DNA of 15,517 nucleotides from CAYTED01 sp964537075 (GCA_964537075.1 CAZIBB010000021.1:1-15517); one strand, 5' to 3'. Counted from the stretch's first letter, positions 6,967 through 13,323 are shown. Notes: generated from the sequence alone by a model not told the origin. Numbers and translations are program-made.

Positions 6967-8055
6967 ATGTATCTCAAGCATGTCAATATTTATTTCTTCT
7001 TCGGTCTCATGATTTTGGTGGGGATGGTGGTGTTTTCTTTGTTCCAACCGTTTTTTACTGCGATTATCGCGGCAGCGATACTCGCGGCATTATTTCAGGT
7101 TCCGCATCAATGGCTGCTTCGGAAAACGGGCGAGAGGCCGGCCATTGCCTCACTCCTTTCCTGTCTGCTGATTATTTTTGTTATTATCGCACCTGTATTT
7201 CTCATTATTACCGCGGTAGTGAATGAGGCGAATGGACTGTATCAGTCGTTCGGTCAGGAGAAAACGATGAGTCAGGTGGTGTCGCAGATTTCCCATACGG
7301 TAGAGCGCATTCCTTTTTTGGAGAGAATGATAGGGGATTCCCTTTCCCAAGAAGCGATACTTCAGAATATTCGGGGATGGAGCGGAAATTTTTTGGATAT
7401 TTTTCAAGCAGCCTATCGCGGGGTGAGTCAGTTCGTCTTTTGGGTATTTATCCTTTTTTTCACACTCTATTATTTTTTCATTGATGGTGCGCAGGGTCTT
7501 CGTTATCTCATGAAAATATCCCCTTTGCGTGATGAGCATGACGCGCTCTTGGTGAAGAAGTTCGTATCGATGACTCGGGCGACGATGAAAGGAACACTTG
7601 TTATCGGAGCCATACAAAGCATGATCGGAGGCATTCTCTTTTTCGCCGTCGGCGTGCAGTCGCCTGTCGTTTGGGCGACGCTGATGTTTTTCTTCTCCAT
7701 CATTCCGATGATCGGAACGGCTGCGGTCTGGTTTCCTATGGGTATCATCCTGCTCCTCCTGGGGAATTTCTGGCAGGGTGCGTTCGTGCTGGGAATCGGG
7801 TTCGGTGTGATATCGGTCATCGATAATGTGCTGAAACCGAAGCTCGTCGGAAAGGATACACAGATGCATCCGCTTATCGTGTTTTTTTCGACGCTTGGCG
7901 GCATTTCCCTTTTCGGTCTCTCAGGTTTCATCCTCGGGCCGATCGTGATGTCGCTTTTCATGGCGCTTTGGGAAATTTACGCCATTGAATTTCATAAACA
8001 GCTGGAATCGTACAATGATCCGACTCGCGAATACCGAAAGGAAGAACAGGTATGA
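6967..8055 (+). CDS. AI-2E/YdiK-PerM family integral membrane permease
   Basis: A 362-aa polytopic membrane protein of the PF01594 family: paired hydrophobic helices at about 8-45, helices at 58-85 and 152-173, and a cluster of helices from 208 to 338. The diagnostic C-terminal signature is clear at about 286-327 (DNVLKPKLVGK, then HPLIVFFSTLGGISLFGLSGFILGP). Some members export autoinducer-2 and others act as ion exchangers; the sequence alone does not give the substrate, and a quorum-sensing role is not implied here. Its last codons overlap lgt by 4 bases (ATGA at 8052), which suggests translational coupling. No Shine-Dalgarno precedes the start; instead a heptad repeat abuts it. A weak promoter (TTGTTT, 17 bases, CATAAT near 6890) may drive it. 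Confidence 0.9.
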   Translation: MYLKHVNIYFFFGLMILVGMVVFSLFQPFFTAIIAAAILAALFQVPHQWLLRKTGERPAIASLLSCLLIIFVIIAPVFLIITAVVNEANGLYQSFGQEKTMSQVVSQISHTVERIPFLERMIGDSLSQEAILQNIRGWSGNFLDIFQAAYRGVSQFVFWVFILFFTLYYFFIDGAQGLRYLMKISPLRDEHDALLVKKFVSMTRATMKGTLVIGAIQSMIGGILFFAVGVQSPVVWATLMFFFSIIPMIGTAAVWFPMGIILLLLGNFWQGAFVLGIGFGVISVIDNVLKPKLVGKDTQMHPLIVFFSTLGGISLFGLSGFILGPIVMSLFMALWEIYAIEFHKQLESYNDPTREYRKEEQV

Positions 8056-8876
8056 TTTCTTGGTGGCAGCATCTTCCACAATATATGGATCCGATCGCTT
8101 TTATGATCGGGTCATTTCCGGTCCGGTTCTATAGCCTTTTTTGGATTTTCGGGTTTTTCGGAGTATGGCTCTTTCTTACTGTCATATTGAAAGCCGAGCG
8201 GCGCGATGCCGTTTTTCGTGAGGAAATTTTCGATGGTCTGTTATGGATGTTTTTCGGCGCGCTTGCCGGCGGTCGCTTCGGATACGCAGTATTGTATGCA
8301 CCGAGATATTTTTTGGATCATCCTCTTGCTCTGATCATCCCTTTTGATGGAAACGGTTTTTCCGGATTTTCCGGTATGAGTTTTTTTGGTGGTATTATCG
8401 GCGCCGTACTCGCCCTCGCCATATTTCTTCGGAAAAAACCCGATTCGCTTCTCTCCCGGATGGATTATTATGCTCTCGTTGCCCCAATCGCCATTTTTTT
8501 CGGTCGGATTGGGAATTTTTTTAATGGCGAGCTTTTTGGTCGGGTGACGGCCGTTCCCTGGGGGATGTATTTTCCGGGAGGGGGAAATATCCTGCGTCAT
8601 CCGAGTCAGTTATATGAAGCTTTTTTAGAGGGAGTGATACTCCTTATTTTTCTCCTGCTTCTTCGGCGATATCCGAGAACGACCGGTTCTCTCGCAGGAT
8701 TTTTTCTCTTTGGGTACGGATTGTCCCGGATGATCGGGGAATTTTTCCGTGAACCGGATCCGGGGGATACTCTTTTTATGAGCCTCTCTCTGGGACAATG
8801 GTATAGTTTCTCCCTTATCATGGTATCTTTTCTCTTCCTTGCCTCGATAAAAAGGAAAAAAAGTGCTATACTCTAG
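8052..8876 (+). CDS. lgt: Prolipoprotein diacylglyceryl transferase
   Basis: Lgt transfers diacylglycerol from phosphatidylglycerol to the lipobox cysteine of prolipoproteins in the cytoplasmic membrane. This 274-aa protein has about seven hydrophobic segments and the Lgt signature GRIGNFFNGELFGRVT at 151-166, including R152, N155, E160 and G163, followed by PWGMYFP, RHPSQLYEAFLEG (182-194) and FFREPDPG (231-238). Y27 in RFYSLFWIFGF matches the conserved N-terminal tyrosine. One departure stands out: the normally conserved GMSFHGG motif reads GMSFFGG, with F112 in place of histidine. The other key residues are intact, so it is probably functional or specialised. It overlaps the upstream permease by 4 bases. 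A promoter for the next gene lies in its last codons. Confidence 0.95.
   Translation: MISWWQHLPQYMDPIAFMIGSFPVRFYSLFWIFGFFGVWLFLTVILKAERRDAVFREEIFDGLLWMFFGALAGGRFGYAVLYAPRYFLDHPLALIIPFDGNGFSGFSGMSFFGGIIGAVLALAIFLRKKPDSLLSRMDYYALVAPIAIFFGRIGNFFNGELFGRVTAVPWGMYFPGGGNILRHPSQLYEAFLEGVILLIFLLLLRRYPRTTGSLAGFFLFGYGLSRMIGEFFREPDPGDTLFMSLSLGQWYSFSLIMVSFLFLASIKRKKSAIL
8844..8872 (+). promoter_or_regulatory. Promoter inside the end of lgt for the CPHC thioredoxin-like gene
   Basis: TCGATA (8844-8849), 17 bases, and TATACT (8867-8872) with an extended -10 TGC. The predicted start near 8879 lies about 34 bases before the ATG at 8913. Confidence 0.6.
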
Positions 8877-8912
8877 AGTAGATTCGTAGATAATGAATAT
8901 AAATTCTTTTGT

Positions 8913-9296
8913 ATGAGTAAGGTGATCGGTTTTATCGTCATTCTTCTTGTCTTGATCGGCGGTCTCGTCTATTGGGGGTTAAAAGATAGCGGATCAGTCA
9001 TTGAGGCGACACCTGACAATGGCGCTTCGATCGTGTATTACTATGGTGCCGAGTGTCCGCACTGCAAGGATGTGCAGGATTTTATCGATCAGAATGATAT
9101 TGCCTCGAAAGTGAATTTCGTGAAAAAAGAGACATGGCATAATTCGAAAAATGCGAATGAAATGGAAGAGAGAGCGAAGTCCTGTGGCATACAACAGGAA
9201 GGTATGGGAGTCCCATTTTTATTTGCGGATGGTAAGTGCTTTGTGGGGACGCCTGATGTTATCACCTTTTTCAAGAAAGCGGCCAGTATAGAATAA
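8913..9296 (+). CDS. Membrane-anchored thioredoxin/glutaredoxin-fold protein (CPHC)
   Basis: A single N-terminal membrane segment (about 4-22, GFIVILLVLIGGLVYWG) anchors a small thioredoxin-fold domain outside the cytoplasm. The active site is C48-P-H-C51 in YYGAECPHCKDV, and the cis-proline is P101 in GMGVPFLF. C91 and C109 are additional cysteines. The CPHC dithiol matches E. coli DsbA, suggesting an oxidising protein, but the domain is much shorter than DsbA and looks more like a glutaredoxin. It may shuttle electrons to or from the Grx-CcdA hub downstream; that pairing is inferred from position. No Shine-Dalgarno is visible before the ATG. Confidence 0.88.
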   Translation: MSKVIGFIVILLVLIGGLVYWGLKDSGSVIEATPDNGASIVYYYGAECPHCKDVQDFIDQNDIASKVNFVKKETWHNSKNANEMEERAKSCGIQQEGMGVPFLFADGKCFVGTPDVITFFKKAASIE

Positions 9297-9299
9297 ATA

Positions 9300-9477
9300 G
9301 GATAGCATCCCGATGAAATAACGGGTATTACACCCCAAAGCAAGCTCCGCAGAGCGGACAAGCAGAGCTTGTCCTCCCCGCGGCAGGCCGCGTGGTAACA
9401 CCCAATTTTACCGGCACTGCACTCGCCCCGATGAACATCGGGGTCTCACTCGTTCGGTAATAAACGGATAGAATCCC
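9300..9477. repeat. Hairpin-rich insert bounded by 12-bp direct repeats
   Basis: GGATAGCATCCC (9300-9311) and GGATAGAATCCC (9466-9477) are direct repeats with one mismatch around 154 bases packed with inverted repeats: GGACAAGC/GCTTGTCC (9356-9374), CGCGGC/GCCGCG (9379-9392) and CCCCGATG/CATCGGGG (9426-9443). The right part (9394-9464) is related to an element at 11991-12070. The direct repeats resemble a target-site duplication, but no transposase is present. The right copy touches the ATG of the next gene. Confidence 0.6.
9394..9464 (+). repeat. REP-like element, copy A
   Basis: This 71-base unit has the order GGTAACACCC - TTACCG - central hairpin CCCCGATG/CATCGGGG - CTCACTCGTTCGGTAATAAA. 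The TTACCG (9408-9413) and CGGTAA (9455-9460) ends are inverted repeats. It matches copy B (11991-12070) at both ends, including 19 of 20 bases at the right end, while the central hairpins differ in sequence. It ends 13 bases before a gene for an exported protein. Confidence 0.65.
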
Positions 9478-10449
9478 ATGGGAAGATATTTCGATATCGC
9501 GCCAAAAAAAAATAAACAGACATCTGTTGAGACAAAGAGCGTCTTTCGCGTTTTCGGCGTTCGACGAGTATCCATGCAGTCTTCTTTTCGGACGATACTT
9601 TTCGCCTGTAAGCCTGAGCTTTTTCTCGCAAAGCTTTTTTTCCAATCGAAAAAAATATGGGAAAAGATTCGGATGTGGCGATACCGCCTGCGCGTAGTTC
9701 TGCATCAGCTGAGTTCGCGACATGCATTTCTCAGGCACCCAGCCTCCCCACTTCGTGTTTTGAAGCCATCGCGACTGGCGATACTCGCGGCGATAGTGTT
9801 TGGCATGACGATGACGCATACAGTGGAGCGACTCATCAACGGCAACGCTTCGGCCGATGTCACACCTCAGGTGGCGGGGATATCGGAGGAACAAACGGGA
9901 GATGATTTGAAAAACCTTTCGTCAGAGGAGCTGTTGGCCCTGGCGAATGCCGAGAATAGAGGGGAAAAGCCTTTCGAGATAGAAATTCTTTCCCAGTTTA
10001 TCGATGAGGGAAAACAGGATAAGTTCGAGGCGGAGGTGCGGCGCATGGTGGCGGGGTATCCCATCGAGTCCATGCTCCCTTTTATTTTTGAAAAGGATCG
10101 GATTACGGCAACCTTTCTCATCGGGATTGCGAAAAAAGAATCGAATTGGGGGCGACGAGTACCGGTTCTTGATGGACAGGATTGTTTTAATTATTGGGGG
10201 TTTCGGGCAAATCGACGTTTGATGGGGACGGGCGGGCATACGTGTTTCAATAGCAAAAAAGATGCCGTTGATTCGGTGTCCAATCGAATTGAAAATTTGA
10301 TTTATGAATATGAACGCAATACGCCAGAGAAAATGATTGTCTGGAAATGTGGATATTCCTGTGAGGGGCATTCCCCTGAGAGTGTTCGGAAATGGATTTC
10401 GGATGTCGAGGGGTACTACAATGCTCTCAATGATTCGGAGAAAGAGTGA
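9478..10449 (+). CDS. Lysozyme-fold (GH73/transglycosylase-like) exported protein, paralog 1
   Basis: The C-terminal domain (about 190-318) resembles lysozyme-superfamily peptidoglycan hydrolases: IGIAKKESNWGRRVP carries the likely catalytic E221, then DCFNYWGF parallels the NLFG motif of GH73 enzymes. Cysteines C236, C256, C291 and C295 are shared with paralog 2 and probably form disulfides outside the cell. The N-terminal 95 residues are basic, a hydrophobic segment lies at about 97-112, and an acidic linker follows (135-185). The ATG at 9478 abuts a repeat element and has no Shine-Dalgarno; ATGs at 9574 and 9673 are possible alternative starts and would shorten the basic tail. The role, cell-wall turnover or opening the wall for pili, is inferred from the fold. 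Confidence 0.75.
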   Translation: MGRYFDIAPKKNKQTSVETKSVFRVFGVRRVSMQSSFRTILFACKPELFLAKLFFQSKKIWEKIRMWRYRLRVVLHQLSSRHAFLRHPASPLRVLKPSRLAILAAIVFGMTMTHTVERLINGNASADVTPQVAGISEEQTGDDLKNLSSEELLALANAENRGEKPFEIEILSQFIDEGKQDKFEAEVRRMVAGYPIESMLPFIFEKDRITATFLIGIAKKESNWGRRVPVLDGQDCFNYWGFRANRRLMGTGGHTCFNSKKDAVDSVSNRIENLIYEYERNTPEKMIVWKCGYSCEGHSPESVRKWISDVEGYYNALNDSEKE

Positions 10450-10489
10450 GGGGAAGAGGAATAGAGTTGAGAAAATAGATGTGAGGATA

Positions 10490-10622
10490 GTCTTTCTTGA
10501 AGTCCTTCAGGAGGTTTTGAATTCGAAAGCACGGTCTTTTTTTATTGGCAAAAAAGTTTCGAATTCAATCTAAGACGGTCTCGCTGGAGATCGACTGGTC
10601 ATGAAGGGCTTTCAAGAAAGAC
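10490..10622 (+). ncRNA. Candidate structured RNA or hairpin element between the lysozyme-like paralogs
   Basis: A 12-bp perfect closing stem (GTCTTTCTTGAA 10490-10501 / 10611-10622) continues as 8 further pairs (10502-10509 with 10602-10609) past one bulged base. Inside it are a long hairpin (TTGAATTCGAAA 10517-10528 / 10557-10568, then CTTTTT/AAAAAG) and a second short hairpin (GGTCTC gctg GAGATC, about 10576-10592). The result is a three-way junction. A good intrinsic terminator follows 10 bases later. No ORF of substance lies here. No known RNA family was recognised. A small non-autonomous transposon is an alternative reading of the same arms. Confidence 0.6.
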
Positions 10623-10632
10623 ACTCTTATTT

Positions 10633-10659
10633 AAAAAACGCTGAAATAGGCGTTTTTTT
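10633..10659 (+). terminator. Intrinsic terminator after the structured element
   Basis: AAAAAACGC (10633-10641) and GCGTTTTTT (10650-10658) form a stem with an 8-base loop, running into a T tract to 10659. It isolates the upstream gene and structured element from paralog 2. Confidence 0.85.
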
Positions 10660-10705
10660 GCTTTATGTAAGCCATAGGGAGAGGTAAAATATGGCTCTTT
10701 GTCAA

Positions 10706-10734
10706 TTGATAAGAAATGGTTTTTCTGTTAGAAT
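10706..10734 (+). promoter_or_regulatory. Promoter of the second lysozyme-like gene
   Basis: TTGATA (10706-10711), 17 bases, and TAGAAT (10729-10734) with TGT in the extended -10 position: 5/6 matches in both boxes. The expected start point near 10741 leaves about 11 bases before the ATG at 10752, or 38 before the ATG at 10779. Confidence 0.75.
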
Positions 10735-10751
10735 AGGGCTTCATCTTTTCA

Positions 10752-11546
10752 ATGAGAGTTAAATGGAACAGAGAGCATATGCTGAGTCTTTTTTCGGGTA
10801 TTGATCCGGTACGGAGAATTATGATGGATAATCCACGGATAGCCGGATTATCCGGTTTCTTCATTTTTCTTTTGTTCGCCGGAGGAGTTGCTGTGTGGGA
10901 TACGACGCAGAGGGATGATCGCCAATCGGTATCGGTGGATATTCCACTCTGCGTTTTGCGTTCTCATGCGAGTGTTCTGTATCCTGAAAATCGTGGTCAT
11001 TTGAATCATATCGTCAATGATTCCTGTAGCAAGGCGGCAAAGGAATGGACTCAACAAATGACTTTGGGAAAAGAGATGATGGCTCAGAAAAAAATGGCCG
11101 CGGCTCAAGGTCTTGATAACACCCTGAAGAATCAGATCATTTCTATGACCATCGGCTATCCGATTGAAATTATGTCGACATCTCTCGCTCAATACGATCG
11201 CGAAGTGGCGGCGCTTCTCGTCGGCATCGCGAAAAAAGAATCGAATTGGGGGCGACGAGTGCCGCGATCGGCCGATGGCGCCGACTGCTTCAACTATTGG
11301 GGATTTAAGGGGGCGGGAAGTCGTGGTGTTGCCATGGGTCATGGGTGTTTTGGATCGCCAGAGGAAGCGGTTGAAATGGTGGGAAATCGTGTCGCTGAAT
11401 TGGTGCATATTCGATCGACGAGTGAACCGAAGAACTTCACTATCTGGAAATGTGGATCGTCATGCGCGACGCATACGCCCGAGAGCGTGCGAAAATGGGT
11501 GAGTGATGTGGATCAGTATTACCGAGTCTTGGTCGCCAGTCGATAA
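10752..11546 (+). CDS. Lysozyme-fold (GH73/transglycosylase-like) exported protein, paralog 2
   Basis: A membrane segment at about 30-48 (IAGLSGFFIFLLFAGGVAVW) is followed by a variable region and then the same lysozyme-like domain as the gene upstream (about 134-260). E163 in AKKESNWGRRVP is the candidate catalytic residue, with DCFNYWGF next. C179, C199, C234 and C238 match the four cysteines of paralog 1; C67 and C92 are extra. The two domains are clearly homologous but diverged, except for a 32-base stretch over the active site that is identical in DNA. Start: the ATG at 10752 is nearly leaderless, while the ATG at 10779 has GAGAG upstream; the first is kept here. It has its own promoter and so can be controlled separately from paralog 1. 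Confidence 0.78.
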   Translation: MRVKWNREHMLSLFSGIDPVRRIMMDNPRIAGLSGFFIFLLFAGGVAVWDTTQRDDRQSVSVDIPLCVLRSHASVLYPENRGHLNHIVNDSCSKAAKEWTQQMTLGKEMMAQKKMAAAQGLDNTLKNQIISMTIGYPIEIMSTSLAQYDREVAALLVGIAKKESNWGRRVPRSADGADCFNYWGFKGAGSRGVAMGHGCFGSPEEAVEMVGNRVAELVHIRSTSEPKNFTIWKCGSSCATHTPESVRKWVSDVDQYYRVLVASR

Positions 11547-11548
11547 TT

Positions 11549-11671
11549 TTTTGATTTTTTCTTGGCGCATTTCTTCGTTGCCATTTCCGGTGCTCGACAC
11601 CATACTTTCATCAGTATGGCTTTCTCCGCTCCTCAATGGCGCCTCGAACTGCACTCAAGAAAAAATCAAAA
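11549..11671. repeat. Long inverted-repeat structure after the second lysozyme-like gene
   Basis: TTTTGATTTTTTCTTG (11549-11564) is the exact complement of 11656-11671 (16 bp). Within the 91-base interior, CCATACT/AGTATGG (11600-11619) and GGCGC/GCGCC (11564-11568 with 11639-11643) can also pair, giving a branched fold of 123 bases that starts 3 bases after the stop. A T-rich stretch (about 11681-11697) follows. It parallels the structure after paralog 1 in position, size and the TTTCTTG/CAAGAAA core of its arms. Confidence 0.6.
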
Positions 11672-11692
11672 GTAACTCTTATTTTTTAGTAT

Positions 11693-11721
11693 TTTTCTTC
11701 ATGCGCCAGGTGCGATATACT
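11693..11721 (+). promoter_or_regulatory. Possible promoter for a leaderless small-membrane-protein mRNA
   Basis: TATACT (11716-11721) is a good -10; the -35 position (TTTTCT, 11693-11698) is poor. A start point 7 bases downstream would fall on the ATG at 11728, giving a leaderless message. Confidence 0.35.
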
Positions 11722-11727
11722 TGAGTC

Positions 11728-11844
11728 ATGGAGAAAGGATCAGGCATATCAAGGAATATTTTTATTTTGCTCGGAATAGTGGAGGTCATTTTTCTGACCC
11801 TGCTCTATCTTCTTTTTTCCGGATATATCGACAGTCACCGATAG
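11728..11844 (+). CDS. Small single-pass membrane protein (38 aa), possibly the front of a frameshifted gene
   Basis: The ORF starts MEKGSGISRN and runs through one long hydrophobic helix (about residues 11-32) to YIDSHR and a TAG. Another frame opens across the same point (from 11832) and continues without a stop to a TAA at 11949-11951, reading SPIAVKEQKTWKNFPIGLEY onward to KIYQTSVGQ. A shift near 11836 would give a protein of about 75 residues with a cytoplasmic start, one membrane helix and a short external domain. So this is either a real 38-aa membrane peptide, a frameshifted pseudogene or an assembly error. No family was recognised. From 11952 to 12077 the only thing seen is the repeat element described at 11991. 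Confidence 0.4.
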   Translation: MEKGSGISRNIFILLGIVEVIFLTLLYLLFSGYIDSHR

Positions 11845-11990
11845 CGGTGAAAGAACAAAAAACATGGAAAAATTTTCCCATCGGACTTGAGTATGTATCG
11901 CAAACAGTGGTTTTTCGGTATAAGATATATCAAACATCCGTCGGGCAATAAACATTCTTGGTCGGAGCATAAGAGTAAATCTCAATAAAT

Positions 11991-12070
11991 GGTATTCACC
12001 CTGTGTTACCGTCACTCGCTCGAAAGTGAAAGTAAGAACTTTCAGCCTTACTCACTCGCTCGGTAATAAA
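11991..12070 (+). repeat. REP-like element, copy B
   Basis: GGTATTCACCC (11991-12001), TTACCG (12006-12011), CACTCGCTCG, the hairpin TGAAAGT/ACTTTCA (12027-12044), then CTCACTCGCTCGGTAATAAA (12051-12070). Its ends TTACCG/CGGTAA are inverted repeats, and CACTCGCTCG occurs twice within the unit. It shares both ends, but not the hairpin sequence, with copy A at 9394. It ends 7 bases before the Grx-CcdA start codon, where a ribosome-binding site would normally be. Confidence 0.65.
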
Positions 12071-12077
12071 AAAAAGT

Positions 12078-13307
12078 ATGAAATATTTTCTGAGTGTCGC
12101 CATTATCTTCGGAGGAATATTTTTCGGATCGATCGTTCGAGCGGAAGAAGGAAAAATCTCCATCGATGTCCTGGAACGTGATGAATGCGGACACTGTCAG
12201 GCGGAGAAGTCATTCTTGCAGGACTGGCAGAAACGCCACCCGGAGATAGCGGTACATTTCTACAATGTGTATGAGGAGGAGGGGAAGAGAATGCTCGCCT
12301 CAATCGCCGAAAAGACAGGATTGCCCCGGGCGACGCCGACGACCGTGATCGGAGGGCGGTTCGTGTTGCAAGGATTCGATTCGGATGAGACGACCGGAAG
12401 GGAATTTGATCGTATTCTTGCTTCGGCCAAACGTGAAGCGACTGGCCTGATGACGATTCAGGAGACGCTTGCCGGAGCGGGTATGCTCGAACGAACCGAT
12501 ACGGGGGCGCCGATCTGTAATGCTGAAACGGGTATCTGCACCAACCCGAAAAGCCCATTGAGCGCGGTCAAAATTCCGTTCACCGGGAAGATATTGGATG
12601 TTTCCGGATACTCGTTGCCACTCCTCGCTTCGGTATTGGGTTTCATCGACGGATTCAATCCCTGCGCCATGTGGGTGCTCGTGACATTTCTTCTCGTGCT
12701 GCTTCAGACGGGGTCGCCGGCCCGCATGTGGTCTATCGCTGGACTTTTCATTATTGCCGAGACCGTGATGTATTACCTCATCCTGAATGTGTGGTTTACG
12801 ACATTCAATTTCGTCGGTCTTGATCGCATCGTAACTCCGATCGTCGGCCTCGTTTCCGTCGGTGGAGGAATTTTCTTTCTCTACGAATGGCGGAAAAACG
12901 ATGGAACCTGTCAGATAGTGAATACGAGCGGTCGATCGAAGATTTCCGGACGGATCAAGAAATTGGCATCCGAACCGCTGACATGGATTTCTGCCGCCGG
13001 TGTCATCATGCTCGCCTTTTCGGTGAATGTGATCGAATTCGCATGTTCTATCGGGATTCCGCAGGCTTTTACAAAAATACTCGAAATCAATAACTTAGGA
13101 TTCCTTGGTACGCAGAGCCTCATGGCAACCTATATTTTCTTCTATATGATTGATGATTTTTTGGTCTTCGGCCTTGCTCTCTGGGGATTTGAGAAGCTGC
13201 ATTTGACTGCAACCTATTCGCGATGGGCGAATCTCATCGGAGGCATGCTGATGATCCTTCTCGGATCGATCCTCATATTCGCCCCGGAGATGTTGCAAAT
13301 TTTTTAG
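12078..13307 (+). CDS. Glutaredoxin-CcdA/DsbD-like transmembrane thiol reductant hub
   Basis: A signal peptide (1-22, ending IVRA) is followed by a thioredoxin-fold domain (about 27-120) with active site C37-G-H-C40 and cis-proline P87 (ATPTTV). A linker with C147 and C154 (ICNAETGIC) joins it to a six-helix CcdA/DsbD-beta-type domain (about 178-405). The electron-carrying cysteines are C196 in DGFNPCAMW and C323 in VIEFACSIG, near the starts of the two symmetric halves; C278 is extra. Such proteins move electrons from cytoplasmic thioredoxin across the membrane. The fused external domain is the likely first acceptor, and the cysteine pair in the linker may be a relay. The neighbouring DsbA-like and CPHC proteins are probable partners. 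The start has no Shine-Dalgarno and abuts a repeat element. Confidence 0.88.
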   Translation: MKYFLSVAIIFGGIFFGSIVRAEEGKISIDVLERDECGHCQAEKSFLQDWQKRHPEIAVHFYNVYEEEGKRMLASIAEKTGLPRATPTTVIGGRFVLQGFDSDETTGREFDRILASAKREATGLMTIQETLAGAGMLERTDTGAPICNAETGICTNPKSPLSAVKIPFTGKILDVSGYSLPLLASVLGFIDGFNPCAMWVLVTFLLVLLQTGSPARMWSIAGLFIIAETVMYYLILNVWFTTFNFVGLDRIVTPIVGLVSVGGGIFFLYEWRKNDGTCQIVNTSGRSKISGRIKKLASEPLTWISAAGVIMLAFSVNVIEFACSIGIPQAFTKILEINNLGFLGTQSLMATYIFFYMIDDFLVFGLALWGFEKLHLTATYSRWANLIGGMLMILLGSILIFAPEMLQIF

Positions 13308-13323
13308 AGTCCGCTCAACAAGC

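Noticed and set aside
8893..8916. Seven-codon leader ORF (MNINSFV) overlapping the start of the CPHC gene by ATGA
   Set aside because: No Shine-Dalgarno and no regulatory logic; AT-rich leaders often contain such short frames.
9328..9894. Long minus-strand ORF (188 aa) opposite the first lysozyme-like gene
   Set aside because: It runs through the palindromic repeat region and is antisense to a gene with clear homology; composition is not protein-like and no motif is seen.
10490..10622. Retron msr-msd locus
   Set aside because: The terminal inverted repeats and hairpins fit loosely, but there is no reverse transcriptase (no YxDD-type ORF) in the window, and neither neighbouring gene is a retron effector.
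11503..11724. 73-aa plus-strand ORF after the second lysozyme-like gene
   Set aside because: It overlaps the gene end in another frame and then crosses the 16-bp inverted repeat; the encoded sequence has no recognisable features.
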